Below are positions 1-7,362 of a DNA stretch of 8,602 bases, one piece after another (the first letter of the stretch is position 1; every line of letters starts with the position of its first letter). The DNA is from Flavobacteriaceae bacterium (lineage in GTDB: Bacteria; Bacteroidota; Bacteroidia; Flavobacteriales; Flavobacteriaceae): NCBI GenBank assembly GCA_002687665.1, contig NZAX01000056.1, positions 1-8,602 on the forward strand. The letters are read 5' to 3'. Below the pieces are notes generated by a model. That model had not been told where the DNA came from. It searched no databases and worked only from the letters and a program-made list of their open reading frames with translations. Position numbers and translations under genes: made by a program.

Positions 1-369
1 CAGCTTTTTGTCATTTCAATTAATTATAAATCGGTATAACCAACCCTATGTAAATAATTCCCTATTAAGGTGTTAGTTTTGGGGTAGGTAATCTGATTTT
101 CTTTGGTGATAATGAAAATACTTGGAGACACTCTGATCAATTAGAGGTAGTTTAAAAACTAAAAGAAATAAAACAAAATTTGATTGATATTTAGTTGGTG
201 ATTATAATTGGATGTTTTATGATAATGATGTCACTCTCAATTACAATTTTTCGAGGATGGTGAATAATAAAAAATATATTGAGGATTATGAAAAAGGTAT
301 CTCATATTAGATGAAAACATTTCATACATATTTGTGACATTTTAAATATCCTAAATTGAAGTAACCCTA
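1..369. other. AT-rich gene-poor stretch downstream of the GH39 gene
   Basis: No intact coding sequence, RNA gene or repeat is recognisable here. It contains only the possible gene relic at 69-310. Positions 311-369 lie just beyond the stop codon of the minus-strand glycoside hydrolase, so a terminator for that gene would be expected here. I see no convincing hairpin with a T-tract in that orientation. Confidence 0.6.
69..310 (+). pseudogene. Possible decayed gene remnant, unknown family
   Basis: This stretch has no intact reading frame but reads like protein when two lesions are repaired. One frame from 69 gives a run ending in GDNENTWRHSDQLEVV and is cut by TAA at 153-155. The same frame continues as KLKEIKQNLIDI to a TAG at 192-194. 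A one-base shift near 186-193 then opens a frame reading LVGDYNWMFYDNDVTLNYNF and on to a TAG at 308-310. The composition (Trp, Asp, Asn, Tyr, amphipathic Lys/Glu/Leu stretch) is more protein-like than random AT-rich DNA. The R..Q followed by GDYN pattern loosely recalls endonuclease/exonuclease/phosphatase proteins, where a GDFN motif is typical, but this is too weak to assign a family. No start codon or leader is evident. It could equally be chance open frames in AT-rich spacer DNA. Confidence 0.3.
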
Positions 370-1995
370 TTAAAAGCTTGGTGATTTTTCAATATCCAGC
401 AATTGCATTGTGTGTGTGGCCATGTCAATTTCCAATTTTGCATTTCCTTTATTATCCGTTACAAAATCTTCTTTTCGCCCTGAATCCAGGGAGGCAACAC
501 CCTTTAGTTTTGCAATCTCAGCTTTTGATAAAGATGCAGGACTTCCTGCTTTTTCCCAGGCTGAGTAGGTATTATTATTGTTTTGGTCTAATTTGGTTTG
601 TTCAACATGATATGTTGAATTTGGTTCTAAACCTATAAATTGCAGGGTCACTTTCTCCTTGTTCTCGCCTCCTCTGTCCGTCTCGTTGTAATTATAGGCA
701 ATAAGTGCCATTTCTCCATTACCCGATTTTGTAGCCAGAACGCCAAAACGACTGTCCTTTTTCTGACGCAATACTTGAATTCGCTTCTCCCTTAATTGAG
801 CAAGCATTTCAAATCCTGTTTGAACGGGTTTTGGAATATTTCCAGCAATGGTAAGTTCGCGCTTTCCTGCAAAAACCTCATTGGCATCTGCTTCTCCACA
901 AAATCCCCAATACAACAACATGGAAATTGGAAAATTGTATTTGTCCTCTATTTGATACAGGGAGTTAACTAATTTCACCAAAAACAGTGGAGATTCTTCA
1001 TTATTACGATAAACCAAATCAGGATGGTCTTTAACCGTTCTGTAAAAATTGGAAGACATTCCCCACTCGTTAATATGGAACTCGGTACCTTTTAACTCTG
1101 GGAAATCTTTCATTAAGCGTTTTAACCAAAGTATAGATTGCGAAAAACGCTGAACCTGTGGTTGAATATGTGGCTCAGAGTTTAACCATTTACCGGACAA
1201 GCCATAAATATGATAAGAAATAAAATCAATACGAGTTCCTTTTCCTCCTGTTACATGATTGGTTCCATTAACAACATGGTTTAAAAAAGGGCGTAGAAAA
1301 TACTCGTGGTAACAAGCAGGCCCTCCAACACGAAACTCATCATTAACCGAAGTGACTGCATCCACAAAAACATCGTACATTTTATAAAAAACATCCAGTT
1401 GGTCCAGGGGCCAGCCATCGGGTTCGTTCCATACTTCAAAATACCAGGTTCGCACTTCTTCTTCACCAAATACATCGATAAAATTTTGGGTAGCCGCTTT
1501 CATCAGGTCAGACCATTTCTTCCAATCATTAGGGCCTATATTTTGCATTTTCATGCCCTCATCGTTTCCATTTGAGCCTTCATTGGTTTTGTTTCCCAAT
1601 TGCTTAGGCAGATAATCGTACTCAACAACAGGTTTTAAACCTCTTTTTACATATTCGCCAAAAACTTTATTCACATTTGAAAAGTCATAAAAAGGGTTAC
1701 CGTTTTTGTCCTCTGAATATACATTTTGTCCACGCAGAACCCCTTTTTTCCTATCCTGAACAAAAGTATGGTGCGTTCGCAAATACTTATGCGATTTTGT
1801 TGCTTCCATTCTATCAAGCAATGACTGTCCGGATGGACGTGTCACGTGATAAAACAGATGGTCGGAACCGGCAGCTTTCCAAAATTCTGTATTTTCACCT
1901 ATTACTTCCCCTGCATCAATGGTAAAAGTAGTCTCAGGTTTCTGCGCTTTTGCCAGGCAAGTCACCACTAAAAATATTAAAACTATACTCCTCAT
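370..1995 (-). CDS. Exported glycoside hydrolase, GH39-like (beta-xylosidase / alpha-L-iduronidase type)
   Basis: Predicted retaining glycosidase of clan GH-A, 541 residues, probably periplasmic or surface-exposed. Residues 1-17 form a signal peptide (hydrophobic core IVLIFLVV) with a signal peptidase I site after AKA. Cys13 is preceded by VVT, which is a poor lipobox, so a lipoprotein is less likely. The catalytic (beta/alpha)8 barrel spans roughly residues 30-400. Its acid/base candidate is Glu191 in FEVWNEPDGW and its nucleophile candidate is Glu310 in FHINEWG. The 119-residue spacing fits GH39 enzymes, in which the two glutamates are about 117 apart. An early segment with YLRTHHTF (71-78) matches the GH39 N-terminal barrel pattern. 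Residues about 405-541 resemble the C-terminal beta domain that packs on the barrel. Start: ATG at 1993-1995 is the only one that supplies the signal peptide. It is transcribed away from the susC-like gene and is probably co-regulated with it. Family known activities include beta-xylosidase and alpha-L-iduronidase; which applies cannot be told from sequence alone. Confidence 0.85.
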   Translation of the reverse strand: MRSIVLIFLVVTCLAKAQKPETTFTIDAGEVIGENTEFWKAAGSDHLFYHVTRPSGQSLLDRMEATKSHKYLRTHHTFVQDRKKGVLRGQNVYSEDKNGNPFYDFSNVNKVFGEYVKRGLKPVVEYDYLPKQLGNKTNEGSNGNDEGMKMQNIGPNDWKKWSDLMKAATQNFIDVFGEEEVRTWYFEVWNEPDGWPLDQLDVFYKMYDVFVDAVTSVNDEFRVGGPACYHEYFLRPFLNHVVNGTNHVTGGKGTRIDFISYHIYGLSGKWLNSEPHIQPQVQRFSQSILWLKRLMKDFPELKGTEFHINEWGMSSNFYRTVKDHPDLVYRNNEESPLFLVKLVNSLYQIEDKYNFPISMLLYWGFCGEADANEVFAGKRELTIAGNIPKPVQTGFEMLAQLREKRIQVLRQKKDSRFGVLATKSGNGEMALIAYNYNETDRGGENKEKVTLQFIGLEPNSTYHVEQTKLDQNNNNTYSAWEKAGSPASLSKAEIAKLKGVASLDSGRKEDFVTDNKGNAKLEIDMATHTMQLLDIEKSPSF

Positions 1996-2259
1996 ATCTA
2001 TATTCTATTTCTCGCTTTAAAGTAAATTTCATGAATAATTACAGAGGATCCAAAATCCCATCACGTTCAAAAACAGTATTACACAAAAGAAATTAAAACA
2101 AAAAAGAGGTCAAAAATGAATTCTTGTCTGTAATAGCTACCCCTCGGCAATTTTATTATACTCTATAAATGTTATTAATATTTGGGGTTCTAAATGATGC
2201 AAAAAAAAATGTAATTATTAATTGTCACTTATTAAGGATCTTTTAACAAATTCATTTTT

Positions 2260-2293
2260 TTTGTAAAATTTAAGATAAAATTAAGAAAATTTG
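2260..2293 (+). promoter_or_regulatory. Candidate Bacteroidota-type promoter of the susC-susD operon
   Basis: TTTG at 2260-2263 matches the -33 element used by Bacteroidota sigma factors, and AAAATTTG at 2286-2293 matches the -7 consensus TAnnTTTG with one mismatch. The spacer is 22 bases, within the accepted range for flavobacterial promoters. Transcription would begin near 2300, leaving a leader of about 90 bases before the ATG at 2388. An overlapping alternative -7 is TATCTTGG at 2294-2301, also one mismatch, but it lacks a well-placed -33 element. Confidence 0.4.
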
Positions 2294-2341
2294 TATCTTG
2301 GTGGGATTGTATATTATTTTTATTAATTCTAATTTCAAATA

Positions 2342-2353
2342 GTGTGCGAACAC
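2342..2353. promoter_or_regulatory. Interrupted palindrome GTGTgCGaACAC, possible operator
   Basis: Four-base arms GTGT and ACAC flank a central CG, giving a 12-base near-palindrome with one mismatched pair. It lies between the candidate promoter and the susC-like start, in an otherwise low-complexity AT-rich leader, where a repressor could block elongation. A CG-centred palindrome is the kind of site LacI-family regulators bind. With only ten symmetric positions it may be chance. Confidence 0.2.
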
Positions 2354-2387
2354 AAAAACAAATTTTAACCAAATAATTTTTACAAAA

Positions 2388-5300
2388 ATGAAGGTAAAAA
2401 GTTTTAACTATTATGTAGTCATTTTACTTTTTTTGACATTCAATTTTACATTTGCGCAAAGGACAATCTCAGGAAATGTCTCTGATGAAGAGGGAGTGCC
2501 TTTACCAGGTGTTAATGTTGTAATTAAAGGAACTGACACAGGTACGTCAACTGATTTTGACGGTAATTACTCGATCTCTGTATCGGATTCTGATGTAATT
2601 ACATTTTCGTATGTTGGATTTATCGATCAAGAAATTGAGGTAGCCAATGCTGAATCATTTGATATTTCTTTAGAAATGGGATCAGATGAATTAGAAGAAA
2701 TTGTCTTAACAGGTTATGGATCAGTAAAGAAAAGAGATTTAACTGGAGCAATTGCCCAGATTAAAACTGAAGTTATTCAAAGAGCTAATCCTATTCAAGC
2801 TGCTGCATCCCTCCAGGGACAGGTAGCAGGTGTTTTGGTTACAAGAGCTAAAGGTAGGCCTGGTGACGATCTCGATATTAATATCCGGGGTTTAAACAAT
2901 TTTGATGACGAAAAAACCAGACCTTTAGTAGTCGTTGATGGTATTATGGGAGCTAATATCAATGATATTAATCCAGGAGATATCCAGACTATAGATGTTT
3001 TAAAAGATGCCTCTTCCACTGCTGTATACGGTGCTCGAGGTGCTAATGGTGTTATTATCGTAACTACTAAAAAAGGTGCAACAGGAAAACCTAGCGTATC
3101 TTATAATGGTTATTATGGAATCAAAACAAAGGCGCATATTCCAGATATGTTGACTTCAAAAGAATTCTATGAACTATATCAAGATGAAGATAGATATGGC
3201 AGAGGTTTTACTGCTCAAGAAATGTACAATGTTAATAATGGCATTACCACTGATTTTATAGATTTGGTAACTCGTGATGCGATTCAACAAAATCACAACT
3301 TTTCAGTTTCAGGTGGTTCTGAATCAACAACATACAATTTCTCAGCGGGGAAACAACTAGAGGAGGGGCTTGTTCAACATGCAGATTATGGTCGATTAAC
3401 TTTAAATGCTGGTATTGAAAGTTCGGTTTCAGATAAATTTAAAGTAGGATTTACAGCTTACATTACTCAAAATGAAAGAAATTGGGGATCAACCGAAGCG
3501 GTAAGGTCCGCATTGAGAGCAAGGCCAACTGGTACTCCTTTTTTTGATGATATTGTTGAACCAAATAAACGTGATACTAATTTTGGTCCTGTTGGTGATT
3601 TAGCTTTTTACATGGGAATTAATGACTCTCAAGTAATAAATCCATTGGTTGAAACTGATCCAGATAACTTTCAAAGACAAAGAAAGTCGAATTCAATGAT
3701 TGCTAACGCTTACTTTGAGTATGAAATTATTCCAGGTTTAAAATTTAAAACTTCATACTCAGCATATACAGACAACTATAGAGAAGGACAATATGCAGGG
3801 ACTTATACTAAAACACGTAAAGGATCAAGAAGTCCAGTGGCGTCAACAGCTCAAAACAAAACTTCCAATTACACAGTTGATAACACTTTGAATTACAATA
3901 AGGAGTTTGGAAAACATTCCATAGATGCTACAGCCCTTTTTAGTGTTTTTGAAGAGTATAATGAATCAATGAATATTGGTGTTGAAGATCTACCTTATAA
4001 GTCACTATGGCATAGTTTGGGAACTGGAGCAACTGTCACTAGTTATGGCTCAAACCTAAATGAATATTCAATTGTTTCGTATATGGGAAGAATTAACTAC
4101 GGCTTTGATGGTAAATATTTGCTAACTATTACTGGCCGCCAGGACGGTGCATCTCAATTAGCCGATGGAAACAAGTGGGCTTTCTTCCCTTCTGCAGCAA
4201 TTGGCTGGAGAATGTCTGAGGAATCATTTGTTAAAGGACTCGGAGTTTTTGATAACTTAAAATTAAGGGCTAGTTATGGTGAAGTTGGAAATAATGCAAG
4301 TATTAGTCCATATGCCACTCAGTCGAATATTTTTCAGACTTTCTACGACTTTGATGGAAATCCTTCACTAGGTTATACCATAAATAGCCTTGCAAACCAA
4401 GGAGTTGTGTGGGAGAGGAGTAAAGAACTTAATTTTGGTTTAGACTTTTCTTTAAGTGGCATTCGACTTAGTGGAACGGTTGAATATTACAAAAGAAATA
4501 CTGAAGATTTAATTTTAGATGATAAAGTTCCAAATTCTACAGGATTTAATAATGTATTAGATAACGTTGGTGAAATCGAAAATAGTGGTATTGAAGTTTC
4601 ACTTAATTCTGTTAATGTAAGTAAAGGAGATTTCAAATGGTCTTCTAATTTAACTTTTACCGCTAATGATGACAAAGTTGTAAAACTTGCCGGTGGTATA
4701 ACTGAAGACATAGGAAATGCAAGATTTGTTGGTGAGTCTGTAAAAGCATATTACACTTATAAGTTCGAGGGCATTTGGCAACTTGGACAGGAGGCTGAAG
4801 CAGCGGAATTTGGCCAAGTCCCTGGACAAATTAGAATTCGTGATCTTAATGGTGATAAAAAAATCAATTCTGATGATAGAATGATAGTCGGAAAAGGCAC
4901 ACCAGATTGGACCGCTGGTTTGAGAAATCAGTTCAATTACAAAAATTGGGACATGTCCTTTTTTGTATATACTAGGAGAGGTCAAATGTATTCAAATGCA
5001 TTTTTGAATGGTACTTACGGAGATATTGCTAGCGATCGCTACAATAGGTCTGCAGACCTTGATTATTGGACTCCTGATAACCCAAGTAATACATACTATA
5101 ATCCAGTAACAGGACCTGGGCTAAATAGTAAAAATGAGAGAAAGGGAGGTACTTCTAGAGTTGGATTGAGTTACCAATTAGCAGATTTTGTAAGAATATC
5201 TGATATTACAATGGGATATAGTTTACCTAACGATATTTTGAGTGAACTTGGGGTTTCTAGATTTAGATTTTACGGTCAATTGCAAAATCCATTTATATTT

Positions 5301-5399
5301 AGCGACTTCCTTTCCTTTGATCCTGAATATAATTCAGGAGGAAATGATGATGATCTCCCTGCTCTTACAGTGTTGTTTGGGGTTAACATTAATTTTTAA
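2388..5399 (+). CDS. susC-like: SusC/RagA-family TonB-dependent outer-membrane transporter
   Basis: Outer-membrane beta-barrel that imports oligosaccharides into the periplasm with TonB/ExbBD energy, working under a SusD lid. The 1003 residues are typical for the family. Residues 1-23 are a signal peptide (cleavage after TFA, before Gln24). Residues about 26-97 are the carboxypeptidase-regulatory-like beta-sandwich (ISGNVSDEEGVPLPGVNV; YVGF at 75-78). The TonB-box region is EEIVLTGYG at 103-111, followed by the plug domain to about 230 with the hallmarks NIRG (165-168), VDG (183-185), DVLKDASSTAVYGARGANG (203-221) and TTKKG. The rest is the 22-strand barrel, ending in the expected terminal Phe (VNINF). 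A calcium-loop-like DLNGDKKINSDDR at 819-831 is a conserved SusC feature. There is no N-terminal STN domain, so direct signalling to a FecR-type anti-sigma factor is not expected. It is followed at once by the susD-like gene. Substrate unknown. Confidence 0.96.
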   Translation: MKVKSFNYYVVILLFLTFNFTFAQRTISGNVSDEEGVPLPGVNVVIKGTDTGTSTDFDGNYSISVSDSDVITFSYVGFIDQEIEVANAESFDISLEMGSDELEEIVLTGYGSVKKRDLTGAIAQIKTEVIQRANPIQAAASLQGQVAGVLVTRAKGRPGDDLDINIRGLNNFDDEKTRPLVVVDGIMGANINDINPGDIQTIDVLKDASSTAVYGARGANGVIIVTTKKGATGKPSVSYNGYYGIKTKAHIPDMLTSKEFYELYQDEDRYGRGFTAQEMYNVNNGITTDFIDLVTRDAIQQNHNFSVSGGSESTTYNFSAGKQLEEGLVQHADYGRLTLNAGIESSVSDKFKVGFTAYITQNERNWGSTEAVRSALRARPTGTPFFDDIVEPNKRDTNFGPVGDLAFYMGINDSQVINPLVETDPDNFQRQRKSNSMIANAYFEYEIIPGLKFKTSYSAYTDNYREGQYAGTYTKTRKGSRSPVASTAQNKTSNYTVDNTLNYNKEFGKHSIDATALFSVFEEYNESMNIGVEDLPYKSLWHSLGTGATVTSYGSNLNEYSIVSYMGRINYGFDGKYLLTITGRQDGASQLADGNKWAFFPSAAIGWRMSEESFVKGLGVFDNLKLRASYGEVGNNASISPYATQSNIFQTFYDFDGNPSLGYTINSLANQGVVWERSKELNFGLDFSLSGIRLSGTVEYYKRNTEDLILDDKVPNSTGFNNVLDNVGEIENSGIEVSLNSVNVSKGDFKWSSNLTFTANDDKVVKLAGGITEDIGNARFVGESVKAYYTYKFEGIWQLGQEAEAAEFGQVPGQIRIRDLNGDKKINSDDRMIVGKGTPDWTAGLRNQFNYKNWDMSFFVYTRRGQMYSNAFLNGTYGDIASDRYNRSADLDYWTPDNPSNTYYNPVTGPGLNSKNERKGGTSRVGLSYQLADFVRISDITMGYSLPNDILSELGVSRFRFYGQLQNPFIFSDFLSFDPEYNSGGNDDDLPALTVLFGVNINF

Positions 5400-5447
5400 T
5401 TCTAAATCAGCGATACAATGAAAATTTTTAAAGAAATAAAAATAGAA

Positions 5448-7295
5448 ATGAAAACATTAAATAAAATTTTAATCGCTTTCTCTTTATTGTTTGCAATGAG
5501 CTGTGAGCCTGAGGCTTTACTTAAAGAGGTAAGTATTTCAAATCAAACTGCTGGAGCTTATTTTTCTACTCCTTCAGGTTTTGAAGATTTAAGTAAGTCA
5601 ATTTATCCACTTTTAAGACCCATAACTCAACTTAGAGCACTAACTTTAAATGGAACTGATGTTTTTTCAGCTAGTGGTGGTTTTAGAAATGTTGGTACTG
5701 AACTCAATGTTAATATTGATACTTATGGACCTGAATTCACCGCTGGTGTAGGTGAAGTTCAAGACTTTTGGGTATATCATTACAAAGCAATAAATCGTGC
5801 AAATACTCTTTTGTCAAGAGCTGCATCGATTGAAAACGTGGGTTCATATGCAGCTACTCGTGATGTTAGAGTTGGAGAAGCAAAGTTTATTAGAGCATAT
5901 TGCTTGTTTTCACTTGTTCAGCAATTTGGTGATATTCCAGTACCGTTAGAGGAAACTACCTCAGCCAATAAAGAGGTTATTAGAGTTCCTTCTGCGCAAG
6001 TCTACGCACAAATAATTACTGATTTGACGGAAGCTGAAGCAGTTTTACCTGCGTCTGCATCTGATTATGGTAGGGCAAATAAAGGGGCAGCTCAACATCT
6101 CCTCGCAAGAGTTTATTTAACCAGAGGTTGGAATTTTGGAAGTTCATTGGGAGGTTCAGCTGCTGATTTCACATCTGCAAGAGAGTATGCTGATAAAGTA
6201 ATTGCAGCTCACCCAATGGTTGCTAATTATAAAGATCTTTTTCCGAAGAAAAATGAGGATGTGACAAATCAAACTCATGGTCCCGGTGATCAAAATTACA
6301 GAAACAGTGAAACAATATTTTCTGTTCAATATTCCAATAGTCCACTTACTAGTATTCAGGAAGTCTCTGAAGGAGTTGGGTCCGAATTGAATGGGGATTG
6401 GGGTAATAATTCACATAGTATTTTTGGAGGATCTCATGATGAGTCTCCTGGTAGTCCAGGAAGAACATCTGACTATAACAGACAATTAGGTAGACATAGT
6501 ACTGTCCCTGGTGTTTGGAGACTTTTTGATCCGGAAACAGATACTAGATATCATTTAAATTTTGTTGAAAAAGTTTATGCTGTTGTTGATAATCCTGGTT
6601 TTGTTCCTGCAGATGGTGTCGCTGCAATTGATATTAAATCAGGGGATGTAGTTGTCGAGTATAGAGATTGGAACAATCCAGCAACTACTCTAGCAGAAAG
6701 AGGAAAGGATGTAGGAGGAAATATGGATTATGCTGTGATTAATGTTGATCAGATCGGAAAAATAGATGAATCTAATTATCACAACAACAGCAAACATCCA
6801 ATGATGTGGAAGTTTTGGGAGCCAGGTATCGATTATGGAAATGGTTTCGGACAGTTTGACCAACCCCTTATGAGGTCATCCGAAGCCTATTTAATTGCTG
6901 CTGAGGCAATCGTTAAAGGAGCTAGTAATGGATCTATTGGTTCGGCTTCTGATTACTACAATGCAGTTGTTAACCGAGCAGTTGGTGGATCTACTGCTGA
7001 TGCCGATATGGCTGCTAACCCAAATGATCTAAGTTCATTGGCTACCAAGAGCTATAGAGCTTCAGGTGACGTCACTATTGAAATGATTATGGATGAAAGA
7101 GCTCGTGAGTTTATGGGAGAGGGGCTAAGATGGTATGATTTAAAAAGAACTGGTACTTTAATAAGTAGAAGTAAGGCATTTAATCCTTGGATTGGAGCAC
7201 TTAACTACATAAAAGAACATCATTATTTAAGACCAATTCCATTATCTGAACTTGATCTAGCTACAAATGATGTCGCTCAAAACCCAGGTTATTAA
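5448..7295 (+). CDS. susD-like: SusD/RagB-family surface glycan-binding lipoprotein
   Basis: Partner of the upstream transporter: an alpha-helical, TPR-like lipoprotein that caps the SusC barrel outside the cell and binds the glycan. From the ATG at 5448 it has 615 residues. An in-frame ATG at 5418 would add ten residues (MKIFKEIKIE). I prefer 5448 because it gives a standard lipoprotein signal, MKTLNKILIAFSLLFAMSC, with lipobox AMSC and lipidated Cys19. The residues after it (EPE) are acidic, as in the Bacteroidota surface-export signal. Family hallmarks are AKFIRAY (145-151) and QFGDIPVPL (159-167) in the N-terminal SusD-like part, DERAREFMGEGLRWYDLKR (549-567) near the C terminus, LRPIP (594-598) and the C-terminal QNPGY. 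The start lies 48 bases (or 18 for the longer form) after the susC-like stop, so the two are one operon. A strong terminator follows. Substrate unknown; SusD proteins diverge too much to infer it. Confidence 0.95.
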   Translation: MKTLNKILIAFSLLFAMSCEPEALLKEVSISNQTAGAYFSTPSGFEDLSKSIYPLLRPITQLRALTLNGTDVFSASGGFRNVGTELNVNIDTYGPEFTAGVGEVQDFWVYHYKAINRANTLLSRAASIENVGSYAATRDVRVGEAKFIRAYCLFSLVQQFGDIPVPLEETTSANKEVIRVPSAQVYAQIITDLTEAEAVLPASASDYGRANKGAAQHLLARVYLTRGWNFGSSLGGSAADFTSAREYADKVIAAHPMVANYKDLFPKKNEDVTNQTHGPGDQNYRNSETIFSVQYSNSPLTSIQEVSEGVGSELNGDWGNNSHSIFGGSHDESPGSPGRTSDYNRQLGRHSTVPGVWRLFDPETDTRYHLNFVEKVYAVVDNPGFVPADGVAAIDIKSGDVVVEYRDWNNPATTLAERGKDVGGNMDYAVINVDQIGKIDESNYHNNSKHPMMWKFWEPGIDYGNGFGQFDQPLMRSSEAYLIAAEAIVKGASNGSIGSASDYYNAVVNRAVGGSTADADMAANPNDLSSLATKSYRASGDVTIEMIMDERAREFMGEGLRWYDLKRTGTLISRSKAFNPWIGALNYIKEHHYLRPIPLSELDLATNDVAQNPGY

Positions 7296-7312
7296 ATAAA
7301 AACTTTATAACC

Positions 7313-7353
7313 AAAAAACCCGGCTTTGATTTAGTTCGAAGCCGGGTTTTTTT
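7313..7353 (+). terminator. Strong intrinsic terminator after the susCD operon
   Basis: AAAAAACCCGGCTT at 7313-7326 pairs perfectly with AAGCCGGGTTTTTT at 7339-7352 around a 12-base loop. The core is a seven-base G+C-rich stem (ACCCGGC) followed by seven T (7347-7353). It begins 18 bases after the susD-like stop. The A-run before the stem mirrors the T-run, so it may also work for transcription from the opposite strand. Confidence 0.92.
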
Positions 7354-7362
7354 ATTAAATTA

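Larger units (their letters stand above)
1996..2387. promoter_or_regulatory. Divergent intergenic control region between GH39 and susC-like genes
   Basis: This 392-base spacer is very AT-rich and contains no plausible gene. It separates the start codons of two divergently transcribed genes, so both promoters should lie in it. A reasonable plus-strand promoter is described at 2260-2293. On the minus strand no close match to the Bacteroidota -7 element TAnnTTTG is apparent. The best candidate, in complement around 2075-2110, has at least two mismatches. Neither gene has a Shine-Dalgarno sequence; both have A/T-rich leaders, as is usual in the Bacteroidota. Confidence 0.6.

Noticed and set aside
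69..310. Assignment of the left-edge relic to the endonuclease/exonuclease/phosphatase family
   Set aside because: Only the GDYN string and an upstream R..Q support it, which is too little for a family call; kept as unknown.
378..638. Plus-strand open frames of 80-90 codons antisense to the GH39 gene (also at 1306-1575 and 1677-1925)
   Set aside because: They are antisense shadows of a gene with clear catalytic motifs; their translations are rich in Phe, Tyr, His and Pro and show no family features.
4842..4880. Dockerin/EF-hand-like DLNGDKKINSDDR loop as evidence of a fused cohesin-dockerin module
   Set aside because: This single loop is a conserved element of SusC-family barrels, not a dockerin, which would need two tandem repeats.
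4650..4985. 111-codon open frame on the minus strand inside the susC-like gene
   Set aside because: It lies fully inside an excellent family match on the other strand, has no recognisable domain and is a frame shadow.
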